Both the position numbers and the translations under genes were made by a program. DNA of 64,000 nucleotides, from contig NZ_FNCW01000006.1 of the NCBI RefSeq assembly GCF_900099815.1, forward strand, positions 124,001-188,000, given 5' to 3'. Source of the stretch: Psychroflexus sediminis (GTDB lineage: Bacteria > Bacteroidota > Bacteroidia > Flavobacteriales > Flavobacteriaceae). The notes below the pieces were generated by a model. The model was given only the letters and a program-made list of their open reading frames with translations, did no database searches and was not told the origin of the DNA. Numbering within the stretch: position 1 is the stretch's first letter; each line of letters opens with the position of its first letter. Positions 19,279 through 28,200 of this stretch are shown in pieces.

Positions 19279-19612
19279 ACTGAGAGATTTGAGCTATTGG
19301 ATTTTAGGCGAATTTGATAAAGATGAGCCATGAGTCACGAATCAAGACGAAAACGAAAGTAATTTTAAAGTCAACTATTGAAAGCAGGAAGGGAAAAAAG
19401 AATGCGATCCAAATGAATTAGAAGGACTTTTTGAAGAACTTTACTATTATATAGATGCTTATAAAGCTTGAATTTTTAAATCATCTGCCCAAAATACCTG
19501 GTAAACCTTCGTGATTTGATATTAAACTATTTTCAGTCGTGCCCTGCTGACAGGGGCGAAAAACACTGCTGCGTCAATCATCCTGAATGCCGTTTAGTAA
19601 GCCATGTGAATT
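19279..19612. other. 334-bp intergenic stretch with a degenerate short ORF
   Basis: Between the M20 gene and the convergent TonB receptor gene. It holds a 43-codon ORF (19323-19454, + strand, containing KKECDPNELEGLFEEL) that reads protein-like at its end but has no recognisable family and no promoter, and may be a gene remnant. Directly after the M20 stop is CTGAGAGATTTGAGCTATT (19280-19298), nearly repeated at 49326-49344. I see no clear terminator, RNA gene or mobile-element end. Confidence 0.4.
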
Positions 19613-21676
19613 TTAGAACGCATAATTTAGGCTCAAGCTTCCGAAATAATTTCTGGGTTCACCGGGGTAGAAATACCTCGGTTCACTCCCTCCAAATCCT
19701 ATGGCATTGGTAACAATACTCGAGGCGTATTTTTCATTGAATAAATTGTTCACACCCAAGGATAATCCTGCAGTAAAGCTATCGAAAAGTGAAAATCTGT
19801 ATTCGGCATTTAGTAAAGAAACAGCGTAAGATTCTGTAAATACGGTATTCTCATCATTGACAGGGATTTCTGAAACCGCATTGGTTTGGTAATAAAAGAA
19901 GAACTTATCGGCTATTTGTGCATCAAGTCCAAAGCTGAATTGGCTTGAAGGTACACCCGTTAAATCATTTCCGGAAAAAGATTGTCCCTGGTCTACAAAC
20001 TCGTCAAATTCATAAAAATTAAAACTTCCATTGATATAAGGTTGAAATTTCAACCAGGAACTGTAATTGAGATTCGATTTTAGAGAAAATTCAATACCGG
20101 GGTGAGATGTCGAACCTGCATTGATACCCACAAAGCGATCTTCTGCCACACGTCTGGCTACCAGTAAATTTTCAACATCCATATAATAGGCATTCACTTC
20201 TGCAAAGAATTTATCGGCAAACCACTTGGATTTATAACCAATTTCGTAGTTCCAACCCATTTCGGGTTTAAGTTCTGTGTTAAAAACACCTTCTTCGGTC
20301 AGGCTCTGTTCTACAGTGGGTACTGAAAAGCCTTTGCTAATCGATGCTGAAATTTTTTGGTTTTCAGAAATTGCATAAGTTCCAACCAGGTTTGGCAACC
20401 AAACCTGATCATAGCTGTAATCTCCGGTCTGGGAATTTCCTGAACTGGAGAACAGATCCTGAATATCATAACGCGTTTTGTTGGTAGCTAAGCCCAGATT
20501 GACCTCTAGCTTTCTCGATAAAGCAACCTCTAAAGTTGCAAAACCTTCTATATATTGACGGGTCTGCGTTAAATCGGAAAGCAAATTCCCTTGTAAATAC
20601 CCCTGCCCATCATTTTGTTCGTATAAATTTTCGAAGGTAGATACCTCATAATCATCTCCTAAGAATTCACCGCCAAGACTTAATTTTGAGGAAAATCCAA
20701 AAAAGTCAAAGTCCAGTTCTGAAGTATGCCTCACGCCTATGCCTACATTATCATTTTGCAAAATATCAAAGGGTCTAGGCTCGAAAGCATCTTTAATATT
20801 GGTAAAAACAGCTGTATTTTGTTGAATGGCTGAACCTAACTTGTTTGAAAAATTAATTCCAACGACTCCTCTGGTATAAGATTCGTAGCCTCTTGCCTGT
20901 CCCCAGGTGAAAGCTGCCTGGCTTGGGTCTTCTTCCAGACTGCTTCCCGATAACGAACTCGGGATGTATCCTTTTAACTGTATTACCTGACCTACTAACT
21001 GAAGTTTAGACGTTTTAGACAAGTTCCATTCTGAATTTAAAAAATAAGACTCTCTTTGGTAATTGCTATTTTCTCTAAAACCTCCTGAACTCAAATTGTT
21101 GTAGGTTAGATTAATTTTTTTGTTGCCTTCCGAGACATTCAAAACAAAATTTTGTTTTAAAAGATCATAACTCCCAAAAAGCAATTCGGACTCCGTATAG
21201 TTTTGATTTTTTAGAACAGAGCTTAGCTGTATAACGCCACCTAAACCTGCCCCAAATTCAGAAGCTTGTGGACCTTTCATCACTTTTACTTCAGAAATGA
21301 TGGTAAGATCGATATCATTCAGGATGGAAGTCCCATTGGCAGAGGTGAGCGGAATATTGTTGTAATACAGTTTGATCCTGTTGGTTTCATACTGGGCCCT
21401 CGCCCCTATGCCTCGAATATTGATTTTGGCCGTATTGAGACCACCTTGTTGCATATAAACCCCGGGGATTTTATTCAAGAACGGAGCAATGGATGTTTGA
21501 TTGGACTGTAGCAATTCCTGCTGATTTAAATAAGAAACATTGAGTTCTGATTGGTACTCCTTTTCTATATCCAGTGAAGTTTTAAGTTTGACTTCTTCTA
21601 AGGCTGTAGTTTCATTTTGAGTTTGGGAAAAAATTATTCCAGAAATAAAAAAGATAATGATGCTAAACTGTTTCAA
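19613..21676 (-). CDS. TonB-dependent outer-membrane receptor, 687 aa
   Basis: Active transporter for a ligand such as a siderophore or cofactor. It has a signal peptide (MKQFSIIIFFISGIIFSQ), a TonB-box-like acidic stretch LEEVKLKTSLD, the plug domain (about 45-160; IPGVYMQQGGLNTAKINIRGIG, VKVMKGPQASEFGAGLGGVIQL) and a 22-strand barrel ending in an aromatic strand (GSLSLNYAF). The start is TTG: an in-frame TGA lies eight codons upstream and no ATG or GTG occurs between it and the signal peptide. No SusD-like partner is adjacent, so it looks like an FecA/iron-chelate-type receptor rather than a glycan-utilisation SusC; ligand unknown. A -7 box TACTTTTG lies at 21696-21703. Confidence 0.92.
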   Translation of the reverse strand: MKQFSIIIFFISGIIFSQTQNETTALEEVKLKTSLDIEKEYQSELNVSYLNQQELLQSNQTSIAPFLNKIPGVYMQQGGLNTAKINIRGIGARAQYETNRIKLYYNNIPLTSANGTSILNDIDLTIISEVKVMKGPQASEFGAGLGGVIQLSSVLKNQNYTESELLFGSYDLLKQNFVLNVSEGNKKINLTYNNLSSGGFRENSNYQRESYFLNSEWNLSKTSKLQLVGQVIQLKGYIPSSLSGSSLEEDPSQAAFTWGQARGYESYTRGVVGINFSNKLGSAIQQNTAVFTNIKDAFEPRPFDILQNDNVGIGVRHTSELDFDFFGFSSKLSLGGEFLGDDYEVSTFENLYEQNDGQGYLQGNLLSDLTQTRQYIEGFATLEVALSRKLEVNLGLATNKTRYDIQDLFSSSGNSQTGDYSYDQVWLPNLVGTYAISENQKISASISKGFSVPTVEQSLTEEGVFNTELKPEMGWNYEIGYKSKWFADKFFAEVNAYYMDVENLLVARRVAEDRFVGINAGSTSHPGIEFSLKSNLNYSSWLKFQPYINGSFNFYEFDEFVDQGQSFSGNDLTGVPSSQFSFGLDAQIADKFFFYYQTNAVSEIPVNDENTVFTESYAVSLLNAEYRFSLFDSFTAGLSLGVNNLFNEKYASSIVTNAIGFGGSEPRYFYPGEPRNYFGSLSLNYAF

Positions 21677-21695
21677 GTGCTTATTTTTAGAAATT

Positions 21696-21703
21696 CAAAA
21701 GTA
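21696..21703 (-). promoter_or_regulatory. -7 box for the TonB receptor gene
   Basis: The minus strand reads TACTTTTG (perfect TAnnTTTG), ending 19 nt before the TTG start. No convincing -33 TTG. Confidence 0.35.
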
Positions 21704-21739
21704 AACGAATAAAGAAAAGATAATTCTAAAAAAATACTA

Positions 21740-23482
21740 ATGTTAAGATACTGTCTATTGCTCTCCTTATCCATTTGCTTTATAGCCTGTAAGCCTTCTT
21801 CTGAAAACAAAACTTCGGATATTATCACCGGGGACTTTAAAATTGCGTTTGAGCGCTCCGATGGAGACTCAACCTCTACCTATCCCGAAGTGATTCAGTT
21901 TTACAAATACCTGGCCGATAAGGATGACAGAATAACTTTAGAAGAAGTTTACGAAACCGATATTGGAAAGCCGCTTCACCTGATCAAATTTGTCCCTGCT
22001 GAAGTTAAAAATAACCCGCTTAAATTTTTGATCAATAATGGTATTCATCCCGGAGAATCGGACGGGATTGATGCGACTATGTTGCTCTTTAAAGCCTTAT
22101 CCAATAATGAATGGACCTTACCGGATGCTGTTGAACTGTATGCCATACCTGTGTATAATGTGGGAGGAGCTTTGAACAGAAACTCAACGTCCAGAGTCAA
22201 TCAAAACGGACCTGCAGCTTATGGGTTTAGAGGAAATGCCAGGAACTTCGACCTGAACAGAGACTTTATAAAATCTGACACCAAAAACAGCAAAGCTTTT
22301 TACAGCATTTTCCACCAGGTAAATCCTGATGTCTTTGTGGACACGCACGTGAGTAATGGTGCCGATTATCAGTACACTTTGACTCATCTCTTTACTCAGC
22401 ACAATAAGCTTGGTGGCGAACTGGGCCGGCATTTGGAAACTAAATTCATCCCTTCCGTTGAAAATCAGTTAAGTGAAAAAGACTGGGCAATCACTCCTTA
22501 TGTCAATGTCAACAATGAGAGTCCTGAAAAGGGTTTTGTTCAATTTAATGATTCCCCCAGATATTCTTCTGGCTATACAGCTTTATGGAATACGCTTGGT
22601 CTCATGATTGAAACGCACATGCTTAAACCTTACCCCAGGCGTGTGGAAGGCACATTAGAGATGCTTAAGACTCTGGTCCAGGTGTCTCAGCAGCAAAAAA
22701 CAGGTATTCAGGAAGCCAGAAAACAAAACTTTCAGTCCTTTTCTGAAGCAAGAACTTACCCTCTGAACTTTCAGATGGATTCTTCCAGCTACAGACGCCT
22801 TAAGTTCCTGGGTTACGAGCTTGAAAACTTAACCAGCGAAGTCACAAAGCTACCGAGAATCAAATTCAGAAGAGATGAGCCTTATGAGAAGGAGGTGAGC
22901 TATTACACTATTTTTAAACCCACAGATTCTGTGACTGTGCCAAAAGCCTACATTATTCCGAAACAGTGGCATACTGTTGTAGAATTATTGAATTGGAACA
23001 ACATAGATTACGAACGATTTGCCAAGGATACGGTTATGGAAGTGGAGGAATATAGAATCCTTGATTTTAATACCAGAAGGACTGCTTATGAAGGGCATTA
23101 CCCTCATTCTGAAACCAAGGTCAGATCAGAAATCCTGAAAAAGAAATTTACTCAAGGAGATGTTTTGGTAAAAACCAATCAGCCCGGCTTACGCTATCTG
23201 ATTGAAACGCTTGAGCCTGTGGCTGTAGATTCCTTTTTTAACTGGAACTTTTTCGATAGTGTTTTGCAGCAAAAAGAAGGTTTTTCACCTTATGTATTTG
23301 AAGATTTGGCTATTGAGATTCTTAAGAACAATGCTGAATTGAAAGCTGAATTCGAGAAAAAACAAAACACTGAACCAAAATTTGCTAAAAATTGGTATGC
23401 CCAATTGGATTGGATCCACAAGCATTCCAAATATTACGAAAAAGCGCATTTAACCTACCCTGTCGTTAGGGTGCTGAACTAG
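21740..23482 (+). CDS. M14 family zinc carboxypeptidase, lipoprotein, 580 aa
   Basis: N-terminal lipoprotein signal (LLLSLSICFIAC). The M14 zinc site is complete: His103 and Glu106 in NGIHPGESDG, His203 in FVDTHVSNG, with NFDLNRDF (about 169-176) before it and the catalytic Glu291 in LMIETHML. The C-terminal 250 residues after the peptidase domain are not assigned. Likely removes C-terminal residues from peptides at the cell surface or periplasm. Divergent from the TonB receptor gene (63 bp between start codons), so the pair may take up and process a peptide-linked substrate (inference). Its last 33 bases overlap the Nudix gene on the other strand. Confidence 0.9.
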   Translation: MLRYCLLLSLSICFIACKPSSENKTSDIITGDFKIAFERSDGDSTSTYPEVIQFYKYLADKDDRITLEEVYETDIGKPLHLIKFVPAEVKNNPLKFLINNGIHPGESDGIDATMLLFKALSNNEWTLPDAVELYAIPVYNVGGALNRNSTSRVNQNGPAAYGFRGNARNFDLNRDFIKSDTKNSKAFYSIFHQVNPDVFVDTHVSNGADYQYTLTHLFTQHNKLGGELGRHLETKFIPSVENQLSEKDWAITPYVNVNNESPEKGFVQFNDSPRYSSGYTALWNTLGLMIETHMLKPYPRRVEGTLEMLKTLVQVSQQQKTGIQEARKQNFQSFSEARTYPLNFQMDSSSYRRLKFLGYELENLTSEVTKLPRIKFRRDEPYEKEVSYYTIFKPTDSVTVPKAYIIPKQWHTVVELLNWNNIDYERFAKDTVMEVEEYRILDFNTRRTAYEGHYPHSETKVRSEILKKKFTQGDVLVKTNQPGLRYLIETLEPVAVDSFFNWNFFDSVLQQKEGFSPYVFEDLAIEILKNNAELKAEFEKKQNTEPKFAKNWYAQLDWIHKHSKYYEKAHLTYPVVRVLN

Positions 23483-24073
23483 GTATTCTTTTGGAAACAG
23501 AAGTTTGATGTTGGCATAGGATTTCTTAAGGGCTTTTTGAGTTTTTTCAAAGTCTTTCCATTTTGCCTTTTTTATACCTTCTGAAATTTCTGGTACAAGT
23601 TCACCACTAAAATTGGTTTTCATTTCATACCAGTGGGTTTCCTTGAGTTTATATTTATCATTTCTGTTAATGATATGGTAGGTGATTTGAAGAAAAGAGA
23701 CGATTTTAAGACCCTCGACATGGGTTTCTTCTTCTACTTCGCGAAGAGCGGTCTCCTCTATGTTTTCGCCTTTCTCAGCTTTACCTTTTGGCAAGTCCCA
23801 TTTTTTATTGCGGTAGATGAAAAGAATTTCCTGGTTTGCATTATAAACCAAACCACCACCCGCAACGACGACTTTTAGCTTTCGCTTGAGGTGTTTTAAA
23901 AGCTTTTGTTCATTCTTATGGTACAGATTAAGGTATGTAAGTTCACCTGACTCAATTTGACCTATAAGTTTTTTGAGTTTTGCTTTTTTTATGGCTATAT
24001 TAGTATACTTTGAACCTATATTTTCTTGAGTAGACAATATAATTGGCACGTCATTGACGAAAACTTTATACAT
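23450..24073 (-). CDS. Nudix hydrolase
   Basis: I start it at the ATG at 24071-24073 (MYKVFVNDVPIIL, 207 aa); a TTG two codons earlier is possible. The Nudix box GKAEKGENIEETALREVEEETHV (Gly, Glu, REV and EE positions kept) coordinates metal for hydrolysis of a nucleoside diphosphate linked to another group; the usual Gly after EEET is His here. The N-terminal 70 residues are an extra alpha/beta domain, and the Nudix fold begins at about KLKVVVAGGGLVYN. Substrate unknown. The gene is divergent from pyrE with only 8 bp between start codons and overlaps the M14 peptidase end by 33 bp, so both its ends are shared with neighbours. Confidence 0.88.
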   Translation of the reverse strand: MYKVFVNDVPIILSTQENIGSKYTNIAIKKAKLKKLIGQIESGELTYLNLYHKNEQKLLKHLKRKLKVVVAGGGLVYNANQEILFIYRNKKWDLPKGKAEKGENIEETALREVEEETHVEGLKIVSFLQITYHIINRNDKYKLKETHWYEMKTNFSGELVPEISEGIKKAKWKDFEKTQKALKKSYANIKLLFPKEYLVQHPNDRVG

Positions 24074-24076
24074 TTG
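24043..24076 (+). promoter_or_regulatory. Promoter for pyrE, overlapping the Nudix start codon
   Basis: TTG at 24043-24045, 23-nt spacer, TACATTTG at 24069-24076 (perfect TAnnTTTG). Only 5 nt separate the box from the pyrE ATG at 24082, predicting a nearly leaderless transcript. The box covers the Nudix ATG on the other strand. Confidence 0.45.
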
Positions 24077-24081
24077 CAACT

Positions 24082-24726
24082 ATGATTTTAGATGAAAACA
24101 CAGCCCATAAAACAGCAGAGCTTCTGCTGCAAATTAACGCAATAAAATTAAATCCACAAGAGCCTTTTACTTGGGCAAGTGGCTTAGAGTCCCCAATATA
24201 TTGTGACAATAGAATAATTTTATCCTATCCTACGATTAGAAATTTTATTGTTTCTAGACTAGCCAAGCCCATAGAAGAACTTTTTGGAAAGCCAGACGCT
24301 ATTGCTGGCGTTGCCACGGGAGCTATTGGCATAGGCGCTATCATAGCAGACTATTTGGGTTTGCCTTTTGTTTATGTAAGACCTGAGCCCAAAAAGCACG
24401 GGCGTAAAAATCAAATTGAAGGAAGACTGCATCCTCATGCCAATGTGGTAGTGATAGAAGATCTTATAAGCACAGGAAAGAGCAGTATGAATGCCATAAA
24501 CGCTTTGAAGCAAGAAGGACAGGCTCACATAAAAGGTATGATGGCCATTTTCACTTACGGCTTTGAAGAATCTGAACAAGCTTTTAAAGATGAACATTTG
24601 GAAGTGTATACCTTAGGCAATTACGATATTCTTCTCAAGCAAGCCTACAAAACGAATTATCTAACCGAATCTGAAGTAGATTTACTAAAAAACTGGCGCA
24701 GAGACCCTGTGCACTGGAACCACTAA
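24082..24726 (+). CDS. pyrE: Orotate phosphoribosyltransferase
   Basis: Makes orotidine 5'-phosphate from orotate and PRPP in pyrimidine synthesis. 214 aa, normal length. Visible: the N-terminal helix with PFTWASGLESPIYCDNR (about 28-44), the IAGVATGAIGIGAIIADYLG block, the catalytic loop VRPEPKKHGRKNQIEGRL with Lys residues, and the PRPP motif VVVIEDLISTGKSS. The SRPBCC gene begins 2 bp after the stop, and the divergent Nudix gene is 8 bp upstream, so regulation is compressed into a very small space. Confidence 0.96.
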   Translation: MILDENTAHKTAELLLQINAIKLNPQEPFTWASGLESPIYCDNRIILSYPTIRNFIVSRLAKPIEELFGKPDAIAGVATGAIGIGAIIADYLGLPFVYVRPEPKKHGRKNQIEGRLHPHANVVVIEDLISTGKSSMNAINALKQEGQAHIKGMMAIFTYGFEESEQAFKDEHLEVYTLGNYDILLKQAYKTNYLTESEVDLLKNWRRDPVHWNH

Positions 24727-24728
24727 TT

Positions 24729-25121
24729 ATGTACATAGAAAGCGAAAAAAAAACAATAGGTAAAAGTCAAAAAGAAACTTTTGAATTTTTAAAACATGTT
24801 GAAAATTTCAAACAATTAATGCCGGAGAGCATTGAAAAATTTGAAATGTTAGCTGAAGATAGTTTTCTTTTTCAACTCAAAGGAATGCCAGCTATAAAAT
24901 TAAAACTCGATAAAACGGAGCCCCATCATCTCGTAGTTTTGGCTGCTGCCAGCGACAAACTCCCATTTACACTGAAAGGAGAAATAAGCGCTATAGACGA
25001 AAATAGTTCTGAAGTGCAGCTCATTTTTGAAGGAGAATTTAACAGCATGATGGCCATGATGATTAAAAAACCAATACAAAAGTTTATAACGACTTTAAGT
25101 GAAAACCTGACTTCAATTTAA
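24729..25121 (+). CDS. SRPBCC (START/Bet v 1-fold) family protein
   Basis: 130 aa with the helix-grip pattern: an initial strand YIESEKKTIGKSQKETFEFL, a short helix pair LKHVENFKQLMPESIEKFE, strands (FLFQLKGMPAIKLKLDKTEP; SSEVQLIFEGEFNSMM), and a long C-terminal helix (IKKPIQKFITTLSENLTSI). Such folds bind hydrophobic ligands or act as small cyclases; no catalytic residues can be named. Co-transcribed with pyrE (2-bp gap); this pairing suggests a conserved but unexplained link. Followed by an intrinsic terminator. Confidence 0.75.
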   Translation: MYIESEKKTIGKSQKETFEFLKHVENFKQLMPESIEKFEMLAEDSFLFQLKGMPAIKLKLDKTEPHHLVVLAAASDKLPFTLKGEISAIDENSSEVQLIFEGEFNSMMAMMIKKPIQKFITTLSENLTSI

Positions 25122-25144
25122 CCCATATCCATTTAAGAAAGCCG

Positions 25145-25176
25145 GGCAATTAATTTACTTTAATTGCCTTTTTTTT
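25145..25176 (+). terminator. Intrinsic terminator of the pyrE unit
   Basis: A 9-bp stem GGCAATTAA (25145-25153) / TTAATTGCC (25160-25168), 6-nt loop, then a run of eight T. Confidence 0.85.
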
Positions 25177-25233
25177 ATCAATCCGACTATTTCCTGATTT
25201 AATATATTAAATTTAAAGCGTTACAATTTTCAT

Positions 25234-28200
25234 ATGGATAAAGATCAATTTAATGCAATAGATAAATACGGCATTCTGGATTCCAATCAGGATTCAGGTT
25301 TTGATAGATTAGTGGAAATAGCCGCCAGGGTTTGTGAGTGCTCGCAGGCTACGCTGAGCATAGTGGATAAAGATAGATTTTGGATAAAATCGAGTTTCAA
25401 TTTTGATCTCGATGAAATACCTAAAGAAGATTCATTTTGCGGCAATGCCATTCATAATCCCAATGAGATCTTCATAATTCATGATGCCTCGAAAGTGAAG
25501 ACTAAGAATAGGAAAATCGATTATCTAAGGTCTAACAATATCAATTTTTATGCTGGAAAATCAATTGTAGATCCGGATGGCTATCCCATTGGCACCTTAT
25601 GTGTATTTGATTCTAAAGCCAAAAAGCTAAGTTCTTCCCAGCAACACATCTTAAATCAGCTTTCACAGGAAGCTATGGACAAGATCATTTCTCACAAAGA
25701 GAGCCTAAATCTTAGGATGCTAAACAACGGTATATCCGATGGCAAAAGCCGGTTCCAGACTTTACTCAACAATACTGGGGACCTCGTTTTTCTTCTGGAC
25801 TCTGATTTGAATTTTATGGAATTTTATAGAAAAGGAGATGATTTGTTTATGGAAAAAGAAAGTCTTGTAGGTAAAAATATTGAAGACATAAACCTGGATA
25901 AAAAGCTTTCGAATCAAATAAAACTGGCTGTTAAGGCAAGTAAGTTATACCAATCCAGTATTCCTGTAGAATACGAGCTAAACAGAAATGGCCAGCAGAG
26001 ATGGTTTAGTATGAACGTAAATGTCATACAAAGAGAACATCATAACACCGAGATTCTATGCGTCATCAGAGAAGTAAGTGATCGCAAAAAAACAGAAGAA
26101 AAACTAAAGCTCATTAATAATTTGCTGGAGGAAGCAGAAAGCCTAGCAAAAGTAGGTGGCTGGCGTTATGATGTGAAGAAAAAAGAATTGTTCTGGACTC
26201 CTATTTTAAAAGATATTGCAGGTTTAAAAAGGGATATTCAGCCCACAATAGATGAGGCCTTATGTTTTTTCAAAGAAGGGAAAAATAAGGAATTGATGAC
26301 CGAAAAAATGCTTGAGAGTATAAAATACAGCACTTCATATACCGGTGAATTTGAGATTATTAATGCTCAGAAGAAACACCTTTGGGCTCTTGTCAACATC
26401 AAACCAGAAATCGTGAATGGCGAATGCATAGGAGTTTACGGATCTTTTCAGGATATCACTGAAGTTAAAAGCACCAAAGAGAAGCTAAAGCAAGAAAGAG
26501 AACGGTTAAACAATATCATTAACGCTACCAACTTAGGGACCTGGGAATGGAATATTCAGACCGGAGAATCTTTATTTAACTCCAGATTTGTTGAGATGAT
26601 GGGGTATACTCAAAATGAAATCCAATTAAACAACTCCATTGACGTCTGGAATAAATCTACACATCCGGAAGACCTTAAAAAGAGTAATCTACTCTTAAAA
26701 GAACACTTTGAAGGTCAAACAGATTTTTATCAAATTGAGTTGCGTATTAAACATAAACTGGGTCATTGGATTTGGGTGCTTGATAAAGGCAAGGTGATCT
26801 CCTGGACAAAAGATGGTAAACCCGAATGGATGTTTGGAACTCACCAGGATATCTCAGACAAGAAAGCTCTCGAAAAGGAACTCAAGCAAAACGTACAGCA
26901 GTTCAAGAATATTTTTGAACTCTCGCCTGTAGGTATAGTCATTACCGATTTTAGTTCTGGAGAATTTTTAGATGTCAATAAGGCTATGCAGGACATGATC
27001 GGATATTCTGAAAAAGAAATTCTCGGCAAAAGTATCTGGAGTATAACACCAGAAAATCAAACTTCAGCAACAGATTACCAGCAAATTCTAAAATTAAAAA
27101 ATCTTAAGAAATTAGGACCATTTGAAAGAGTTCTTAAGACAAAATCCGGAGACTCCATAACAGTAGTGATCAATGGACTCATACATTTTGACAAAAATGG
27201 CAAAAGAATTGTTATTTCTACTTTACAGGATGTTACCGAGCAGAAAAAAATTGAAAAAAAATTGAAAACCTCTAAAGCTGAGGCTATTAAAGCAAGCCAG
27301 GCTAAATCTGAGTTTGTAGCCAATATGAGTCATGAAATGAGAACTCCGCTTAACGGGGTTATTGGTTTCTCCGATTTATTGATGAAAACCCCGTTGAATG
27401 AAGTGCAGTATCAGTACATGCGAACCGTCTTTCAATCGGCTCATATTCTTCTGGATTTGATAAATGATGTTCTAGATTTTTCTAAGATTGAATCAGGAAA
27501 GTTACAGCTGGATACAGAAAAAACAGATTTACTTAATATTGCTGAGGAAGTTGTTGATCTTACAAAATATGAAGCGCATAAAAAAGATTTGGAATTGATT
27601 CTTGTTGTAGATGAGAATGTGCCCGATTATGTTTGGGTGGATAGTGTAAGAATCAAGCAGATTTTAATGAATCTACTCAACAACGCTATTAAATTTACAT
27701 ATAAAGGTAAAGTGAAACTAAAAATTTCACTTAAAAAGAAATCCAATCATCTTTCAAATTTAGTATTTTCAGTAGAAGATACAGGTATAGGTATCGCAAA
27801 AGAAAATCAAAAGAAAATATTCAATGCCTTTATTCAAGAAGACACTTCAGTCACCAAAAAATATGGAGGCACTGGCTTGGGACTTGCTATATCAGACAAG
27901 ATATTGAATTTGATGAATAGTAAACTGAAGTTAAAAAGCAAAGTCGGACAAGGAAGTCAATTTTATTTTGATGTGCTTTTACAGTCTGAATATGATGTAA
28001 ATCGAAAAAATAAAAGTTTAGAAGATCTTGAAAATATTTTAGTTATTTCATCCATAGAAGAATATTTTGAGACCATCAAAAATCATTTAAAAAGGTTTGA
28101 ACTCAAAACAGATCATGCTAAAGATATAGAGACTGCGTCACAGAAGATGATTGAATTTTCTCCACAGATTATTTTTATAAATCAGGAATTCTCCATTAAG

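Noticed and set aside
19516-19713. 65-codon open frame on the plus strand
   Set aside because: Runs into the antisense of the TonB receptor C-terminus; no family features.
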